This document shows positions 57,201 through 64,000 of a stretch of DNA of 64,000 bases, piece after piece; the first letter of the stretch is position 1, and every line of letters starts with the position of its first letter. The position numbers and the translations under genes were made by a program. This DNA is from Liriodendron chinense (taxonomy: Eukaryota > Streptophyta > Magnoliopsida > Magnoliales > Magnoliaceae), in NCBI GenBank assembly GCA_003013855.2, contig PVNU02004100.1, forward strand, positions 1,028,501 through 1,092,500. The letters are read 5' to 3'. The notes below the pieces were generated by a model that saw only the letters and a program-made list of their open reading frames with translations, did no database searches and was not told where the DNA came from.

Positions 57201-59637
57201 GAGGGAAGGAGAGAAGTTTCTCTCTTCCTCTCTTCTACTCTCTCTCTCACCTCACTCCGCAAGTGATGCCTAAGGGGGTGGGACATCCAAGGTTCCTTCA
57301 CTGTTGCACTCTCCTTCTAGTATAGGATATGGGTTTCAGGGAGACTAGTTATGTTTCTCTACCACACTACAATCTTCCATATTCACTACTACATTGGAGG
57401 CCTGTGATCTTCCCTCAACCATGTATCCTATATCCTATCCAATTTCTTCATTGTTTTGGCCATTACCCATACAAATCAAGTGGTGGGCCTACGGATATAA
57501 ACCATTGATGTATCATTAAGTGCGATCAAAACTATTTTTAACAGGTTAAAATAAAAATTTAACGGTTGAAATATTTGTAAAACCTTTGAGTGCTAGGCTC
57601 AATGGATAAACTGTTTGATGAATGTTTGATTGCAATATCTAAGCCATAAAATAGCTCCTAGGAAACTAGTGGATCCTTTGTTGGACCATGTGAGCCTTAA
57701 CTGGACCATGATGAATGCGCTCAGTTTCACCCACTTTTGTTAGCCACATGATGACCTCGTAAAGTCAACCAAAGCACATGTAATCAAGACCATTGAACTC
57801 CTCACATGTGCCTCAGGTCTATGATTTAATCAAATCTAGTACATTCTCGAGTCAATCGTAGTCAAGGTATGATGGGCCTTCTGGTCTTTAGACTTGAATC
57901 AATTTGGCAATGCAAGTGTCCAAGTCCAACATTGGTAGCCTATTCCCATGGTGGACCCACACTCCTATGTGGGGTAGCGCAAGGCACCTACTTGTTGTAG
58001 AGCCCTATGGTGGAGACCTTCTGATGCGGACATCAGTGGTGCACCCTTTAGAGTGTACCAGAGGAGGCGACGTCGCAGATCGAGTGTTGGAGCAGACGAG
58101 TTGATGTGGATGGACGTCGGGCCCATTGGACCCATTTTCTGATGCGTTACGAGTACGCGAGATGTAGGATCGCGCAGGGAGCTATCATGATCGTTGGACC
58201 ATGTAGCAGATTTTACGTTTATGCGCTTTTCTGTTTATTTCCTTGTTTCTAGGAGCTTTAGTGTGGTTACTTACTTTAGGCGTTTTTATGTTATTTCTTT
58301 GGTTTGCAGGCACTTTAGTGCACTTTTTATTTTTATTTTCGTAGCTTATATATATTGTGAGAAACCCTATTTCGAATTATTGAATGAATAGAAAATTCGT
58401 GAGTTTCTTCCTCTTTGTTTGAGAGATTAGGGTTTCAGGATTGACCCTCGGGTGTTGAGGATTCCACCCCGGAGTTTCCGTTTTCTTTTCTTTATTTCTT
58501 CAAGGTGCGAGTAAAGGTAAGCTTCTTTTGATTCCTAATTCGTATTTCATGAGAACCCATTGCTTTTCGTCATCCCTCATCCTTTTCTGAACCCCCCCCC
58601 CCCCCCCTCTTTTGGGTACGATCGAAAATAGGGATGCCTAGCCACGATAACTGGATCCAAACTTGACTGTGGACTGGTCTATGCTAGATCTGGGATATCC
58701 TCATATCCCGAGATCCTCCCTGTTTTACGATTTTACATGGTTTTATGCGAAGGGCATGATCCGGACGGATGGATCTCATCTTCGTGTTGAGATTTGTTAG
58801 TTTCCTCTGATTGAAAGTAGCTAGTTTTGTAATTTTATTATTAGAATATCTTCCAACTGAATATTCATGCATCTAGGGTTAGGTCATCGCATGCCCCTGC
58901 ATCGCCTTTCATCCTGACTAGTCATCAATCACCTTACATAGGATGACCACATAATAATTATAGTGACCACAAGTTTGACCTACCTGTTAGGTGGTCAAGG
59001 AACAACAGGGTAGGGTACTGTTATACAAGGTCCACAATTCTACCTTGGTCAGTGCCTATTGGGTCCACTCTCAAGTTTCCAAGGACAACTAGAGGAATCT
59101 CTTTCCTTTGATACAAGTATACTCATGTTTATGGTACTTGTCGCATGTTAGCTGTGGCATCATGACATGTCTATCTAGAACCCATGGTCATCATGATCTA
59201 TGGACAAGATCATCAATATGACATTCATGTCATTCGTGGACAAGTTCCACATTGGTTTTTCAGGGCACAACACCAATACACCATGCTTAACCTTCCATGA
59301 CATGCCCAGGTTTGTCGAAGGGTGGGGGTGTTGTCCATCCTTCCCATTGGCCACCGAAGACATAGCACCACCTATCATCCTTCCTCTTTGCGTATTTTCA
59401 TTACCTCAAATAAACAATAGTGGAATATCATGTTAATATAAATCCTTAAAAGGGTGGTAGGAATGCATTTTATTTTGTAAACTTTATTTAGATGTTTTCT
59501 CACATGATGAAGACAAGACTCCATAAGTTTGGCTATTGCATACTTCATGCTTTTCTTCTCTTCTTTTTTCTAATCCCAATTCTTTTTTATCCATTTTTTT
59601 TTAAGTTTTCTTAGTTTCTCACCAATACTTCTTGCAG
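57201..59637. other. Right part of the long intron; possible LTR fragment at 58000-58520
   Basis: No protein motif is visible. The segment 58000-58520, with TTTTCTGATGCGTTACGAG, GGAGCTTTAGTGTGG, GCAGGCACTTTAGTGCAC, AAACCCTATTTCGAATTATT and TTAGGGTTTCAGG, resembles an LTR of a small plant retrotransposon, but I found no boundaries. A C-run lies at 58590-58607. The end of the stretch is the pyrimidine-rich tract and CTTGCAG acceptor of the exon at 59638. Confidence 0.45.
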
Positions 59638-59732
59638 AGAAAATTGTAGAGGAAAAGGTTGAGCTTTCAAAGAATGCGCAATTTCGTGCAATACAGCCAA
59701 GCCCCGCCATCCTTTCATTTGTTGAAGATAAT
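59638..59732 (+). CDS. Exon 2 of the EngB/YihA-like GTPase gene
   Basis: This 95-bp exon opens with two bases (AG) that complete a glutamate codon with the last base of the exon ending at 36729, then encodes KIVEEKVELSKNAQFRAIQP and SPAILSFVEDN. The acceptor is ACTTCTTGCAG and the donor GATAAT/GTACCT. The text matches, from memory, the segment just before the GTPase domain of plant EngB-like proteins (organelle ribosome-assembly GTPases by family). No stop codon interrupts it. The G-domain motifs themselves (GRSNVGKSS and following) are not in the window. Confidence 0.7.
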
Positions 59733-59823
59733 GTACCTTGCATTATTCTTTGTAATGCTATTATTTTTCTTTCTTTCTGTTTTTATGTCCTGTAAGCAAA
59801 CAGATTGTTAATGCTGCTGACAG

Positions 59824-59943
59824 TTATTGGGTCGCAGACGTCTGATTGAATTGCGGAGGGCAGGCTACAACATTGAGCTCTCTGCTCCTCTAGATAATAT
59901 TCCCTTCTCAACAAGTCCAGAAAGAGAGCGGATTGAAGAAAAT
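59824..59943 (+). CDS. Exon 3 of the EngB/YihA-like GTPase gene
   Basis: This exon of exactly 40 codons encodes LLGRRRLIELRRAGYNIELS, then APLDNIPFSTSPERERIEEN. The acceptor is GCTGCTGACAG and the donor GAAAAT/GTAAGG, both phase 0, so it joins cleanly to exon 2. The conserved charged text and undisturbed frame argue for a functioning gene. The following exon, expected to lead into the P-loop GTPase domain, was not found between 59944 and 64000 and is presumably to the right of the window. Neighbouring intron sequence carries a Tourist MITE and a copia element. Confidence 0.72.
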
Positions 59944-60854
59944 GTAAGGTCTTGTCTTGTGTGTTGAAGCTTGTCTCTTCTTCATTCAATTATCAAGTCT
60001 GATTATTGGGAATTCAGAATGCATTTTTTTTGGGAGTGGGTTTTCATAAAAGAGAGAGTGAATTTACAACAAGGGGAAGGCTTCCCAAATGACAAGAGAT
60101 GGTGTAAGGACCCCGTGAATCTGTCTTGGAATTCTGAACCCTCTCCATGTGAGCAGTGACAACCTGATCATTTCTACACAACTCTTTATCTCCTCTATCC
60201 ATTGCACTAAACTCCATGGATATGGACCCGAGAACTAGCCCATATAGTTACTTTGGTCACATCTCCCTCCATTATAATCAGCCCTGGATGAAGCCTGAGC
60301 AATTCTTTCATGCCTGGTCGAAGGCTCCACTCTCCATTCTGGATGGGTCACATGTGCCTGCTGGCCCTGAGAACACCATATCCACCAATATTTTATCATT
60401 TCAAATGATGCTTCTCATTCTTGCTGGACCTAGGGCTACAAATGTGTCAGCATGACCTGATGGGCCATTCAACCAGATGCGATAATAAATGATTCTGGAT
60501 CTGAATTCGGACCCATAGGAGAAGGTATGGGTCCACAAGCTCGCTATAATTACAAAGTGGGACATGTTCAAGACCTCTTCAAGATCAATCCAACTCGTCC
60601 AGTCTTGGACCCAATTTTTGTGATTCAGGCCTGGTTTGGAGTGAACCCTTAAATTCCCAACATCTTGACCACCATATTGTTAGACTTTATGTTTAAAGAT
60701 TGAAGGTTCATGCATATGCTATATTGATTTACACCGTTTTTATAACTTGATCACTGTATTGTTAATGGATGATATATTTTTATCCATAATGTCATGTTGG
60801 TTTATCTAAGACAGTTTATAATTGGATTTATGATAAAGCTCTTCTCAACATTTA
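59944..60854. other. Intronic stretch, nothing recognised
   Basis: No exon, RNA gene or transposon terminus is identifiable. A pyrimidine/GGCC-rich segment around 60240-60480 reads as low-similarity text in all frames. Confidence 0.5.
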
Positions 60855-61143
60855 GGGCGTGTTTGGATACACGGAATCCACACAGATATAGAAATTGTTT
60901 TCCACTGACAAGATAGTTGCGTTGTTTAAATACATGGATTTCACATAGTAATCATTACTCTTATCTATGATCAGATTCTCTGACACATGAAACAAGGTGA
61001 CAGTTGTCTGATGAATTTGAGGATTCTGTTTGCTATCCATACAGGCTCCTCATTTTAAAAAACCTATTTTCTACAGTGACCATGGAAATTACTATTGGGT
61101 TATCATTACGCTATCCATGGAATACATGTATCCAAATACGCCC
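60855..61143. mobile_element. Tourist-like MITE with TTA target duplication
   Basis: The 289-bp element has ends GGGCGTGTTTGGATACA and TGTATCCAAATACGCCC, inverted with one mismatch in 17. It is flanked by TTA at 60852-60854 and 61144-61146. It has no coding capacity. The ends and TTA duplication place it in the PIF/Harbinger-Tourist group. Confidence 0.92.
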
Positions 61144-61146
61144 TTA

Positions 61147-62169
61147 TATAAGATGACATGAGACCATGTACTTTTGGAGCTCATTTGATTTAAGCCTTAG
61201 ATAGTAGATCTGATCATCTTTGTGAATACTCCACTATACTATTAGACCTGACCTAGACCCGATCCAGTAGACAAATAGGTTGTATTGTGATCTTCTTATA
61301 CTAGACCAGAGTCACCTGACCTGATCAATTAAGTAAATTGGTCAACTTCTTTTGGCTAGACTGATGCATGGTAATGGGTGGGTTTGTGGCCTAAATACTG
61401 GCCTTATTGTTAAATGTGTCAGGTCTGAAATTCTGTTGAATTGACCCAACTTGATCTATTTGCACCAGCCCCCTAGAACATGTGTCAAACTTGAGATTCA
61501 AGGCTCCCTTTGAAGAAGGATTCTAGTTGACTAACAATTGAATTGGGTATTGCTTCCTCCAGTAATTCTTCCCAATCGAATTGGGTCTTGCTTCCTCTAG
61601 AAATTACCCAAATTCCTTGTATGCCAAGGCCCAAGAGGTTGCAATTGCTAGGATCTTCTTCACCACCCCATGCTCCCTTGCCCCGTTATTTCTAAACAAG
61701 CAGTTATTACATTCCTTCCATAAATATTGAGTGACTGCACATAGATCCTAATGAATATGGCCCGTAGCAGAATGGAATTCAATTCTCCATGTTTCAAGAA
61801 AGTTTCCCAAGGTAGTTGACATCACCGAAGTTACCTTGGACAAGCTGTAGGCCTTTATCCAGGCCCAATGCTTGAACTGAAAGTAGACAAACAAGTGATT
61901 TATGCTTTTCACTTCCTTTAAATACATTGTGCATACATTAACAAAAAGGTTCTGTTTCCTTTGCAAATGATCTCTCCTTGGGATATCTTTGTTGTCTTTT
62001 TTTTTTTTTTTTTTTTGCTTTTAAATTGACACATGGAGCCCGCTTCTTGCTACTTGAGGTCTTGAAACTTTTTTTGGCCAAAAAAGTGACTAAAAGAAAA
62101 CCATACTTTGTGGGAAAATTGCTAAAAATAGTAATTCTAGTCTTTTACCTATTGACTCTATGGGCAGAT
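61147..62169. other. Intronic stretch, nothing recognised
   Basis: It contains a T-run (about 61999-62016). A minus-strand frame at 61748-61966 reads LFVYFQFKHWAWIKAYSLSK, which may be an old LINE-type zinc-binding tail (H-x-FF-x-C like), but the similarity is too weak to call. Confidence 0.4.
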
Positions 62170-62384
62170 TGAGAAAGTTGGAAAGAGAATAAGAAAAGGA
62201 GAAGAGGAGAGAGAGAATGAGGATTAGGGTTCACATGTCCCCACCTCTCTTAGTTTATCAAGATGGTTTTCAATATTTACAAGAATGCCATTAGTAACAA
62301 AAACAAAAAAATAACTATTACTTGCTAAACATAGATGTGCCTAAGAATGGGCCATATAACATCCCACATTCATATTCAATAACA
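62170..62384 (-). mobile_element. 3' LTR of a minus-strand Ty1/copia element
   Basis: On the minus strand the polypurine tract CTTGAGAGGGAG near 62386-62397 is followed by TGTTATTGAATATGAATG at 62384, a standard LTR start. The likely other border is the TGAGAAAG near 62170. Length is about 215 bp. Confidence 0.75.
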
Positions 62385-64000
62385 CTCCCTCTCAAGTTGG
62401 AGCATATATGTCATGAATGCCCAGCTCAGTAAAGAGAAGATCCAGTTGAGTACTGCACAAATCTTTCGTAAATATATCTACTAGTTGATCTTAGGATGAA
62501 CGACATACAAAATTTCCTTAGCTGCAACTTTCTCCGGAATGAAGTGGTAATTAAGTTCAATGTGCTTGGTCCTTTCATGATAGATAGGGTTGGTAATATG
62601 AGATGCTGCTTCACTGTACAACCCTGTAGGAACCTCAACTAGAAAGCCGAGTTCACCCGTTAATGATTTTAGCGAAATAAGCTCACATGGTGCATGGGCC
62701 ATTGCTCCATAACACTTTGCTTCTTACTCTTCCATGTAACAAGATTACTACCTACGAAGGAACAATAGTCAGATGTAGATCACATATCAGACGGAGAACC
62801 AACCCAATTTGCATTAGAATATCCATTCACTCAAAGATGACCATGGTGCCTGTAGAGGAACCACAACTAAGAGCTCCCCTTAAATACCCGAAGATACGAC
62901 ACCACCTCCATACCATGAAGCCCGCGTATACTGACTGACCATGTTGACAAGATATGTAAAATCGGTTCGGGTAATTGTTTGGTAAATTTATTTTCCCACA
63001 AATTGACGATATCTCCTTGGATCATTAATTAATTCACCTTGGTTCGCACTAAGTTTCTTATTTATATCCATGGGAGTTTCAGCAAGCTTGGCTCCTTGAA
63101 GACCTGTCTCATCCATTAAATCCATTATCCATCACATATTTTTGTTGTGACAAGTAGATTCCCACCCTAGACCTAGTCACCTCAATACCCAAGAAATATC
63201 GAAGATGGCCTAAGAAATATCGATGACCTGTATTGTCATTGCATGTGACAATGATGTCACCTACATATACAATCGAAACAATAGTTCCGGTCTCACTTTG
63301 ACGAACAAAATAGTTGGCCTGGCTCTGTTTCATCCCCAATTCTTACACTATTTTACTAAATTTGTCGAATCAAGCTCTTGAAGACTATTTCAACCCATAA
63401 ATTGATTTCTCGAGACAACATACCTTATTTAACTCCCCCTAAGTAAGAAACTCGGGTGGTTGCTCCATGTGTGCTTCTTTAATTAGATATCCATGAAGAA
63501 AAGCATTCTTCATAAGAAGCTTATAAAATGGCCAATCCAAATTTGTAGTACTGGAAATAACTACTCACATTGAGTGAAGCTTTGCCACTAGTGACGATGT
63601 CTTTGAGTAGTTGACTCCAAGGGTCCCAGAGTATCCTTTGGCAATTAATCGAGCTTTTAAACGATCTACTGAGCCATTAGATATATATTTTACCGTATAC
63701 ACCTATATGCACCCAACAACATGCTTTCCAAGAGGTAATTAAGCTAACGTCCAAGTTTGATTCTGATAAAGTGCAACCGCCTTTTCTTTTGTAGCTGATT
63801 TCCACCCATCACAATTCAGAGCCTCTTGCAAAGAACGATGAATGGACTGGTGACAGAGGCAAAGAAAATTGTCGAAATGATGGAGATAAACCATTAAATG
63901 AAATCAAGTTAGAAATATGATGTTGTGTACATGAACGAATACCCTTACGAAGAGCAATGGGTAAATTATCTTCATCTGATGGTGGAGATAAAGGCTCAGA
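62385..64000 (-). pseudogene. Copia reverse transcriptase and RNase H, broken, running off the window
   Basis: From the right: reverse transcriptase text with KQSQANYFVRQSETGTIVSI and the catalytic box YVGDIIVTCND (first Asp of the usual YVDD changed to Gly), then HLRYFLGIEVTRSRVGIYLS and QQKYVMD. RNase H follows, with MAHAPCELISLKSLTGELGF, NPIYHERTKHIELNYHFIPE and KVAAKEIL. A frame shift near 62600 and stops elsewhere break it, and the changed catalytic residue would by itself stop activity. Integrase and gag would lie to the right of base 64000. Confidence 0.9.

Noticed and set aside
1..64000. tRNA or rRNA genes
   Set aside because: The only A-box/B-box pair I found belongs to the SINE at 33207-33402; initiator tRNA matches are retrotransposon primer sites, not genes.

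Overview
The window is nuclear DNA of a flowering plant, most likely a woody species with a large, repeat-rich genome. The evidence is spliced plant-type exons with GT-AG borders, no operons, and a very high load of plant transposon types: Ty3/gypsy chromovirus, Ty1/copia, L1 and RTE LINEs, a tRNA-derived SINE, PIF/Harbinger, hAT, foldback elements and microsatellites. I cannot name the species from sequence alone.

Two host genes are visible, both in pieces. (1) On the minus strand, exons of a puromycin-sensitive-type M1 aminopeptidase (plant APM1) lie at 14983-14442, 11032-10930 and 6333-6151. Their splice borders are intact, but the exons that should carry the GAMEN and HExxH zinc site between the last two are not in the window. 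(2) On the plus strand, a basic, lysine/arginine-rich first exon (35655-36729) joins in phase to exons at 59638-59732 and 59824-59943. The conserved part resembles the region just before the GTPase domain of plant EngB/YihA-type GTPases. If the join is right, the intron is about 22.9 kb, and transposons make up much of it.

Layout. 1-2458: decayed gypsy gag/protease/RT/RNase H (minus). 2459-10837: two large LTR relics in opposite orientation on either side of an aminopeptidase exon, plus a LINE tail and a small TRIM-like element. 11467-14253: nested terminal-inverted-repeat (TIR) elements in an aminopeptidase intron. 15436-17505: LTR and foldback relics. 17857-23447: a PIF/Harbinger element with a decayed transposase, itself carrying a second TIR element full of foldback repeats. 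24262-31018: a tandem repeat, then a 6-kb long inverted repeat whose loop holds a minisatellite split by a deleted copia element. 31075-34959: a tandem duplication, a LINE tail with a SINE in it, and an hAT element with a perfect 8-bp target duplication. 35655-59943: the GTPase-like gene, with an RTE LINE, a partial gypsy element and its 2.8-kb LTR, an L1 LINE, a foldback cluster, a solo LTR and a decayed copia element in its long intron. 60855-64000: a Tourist MITE and the 3' part of another copia element (minus).

The window is best read as a transposon graveyard around two genes. I found no CRISPR array, defence cassette or other new multi-gene system. The most interesting items are the phase-consistent giant intron, the aminopeptidase gene that seems to lack its active-site exons, the 6-kb inverted repeat, and several exactly dated nesting events marked by target-site duplications.
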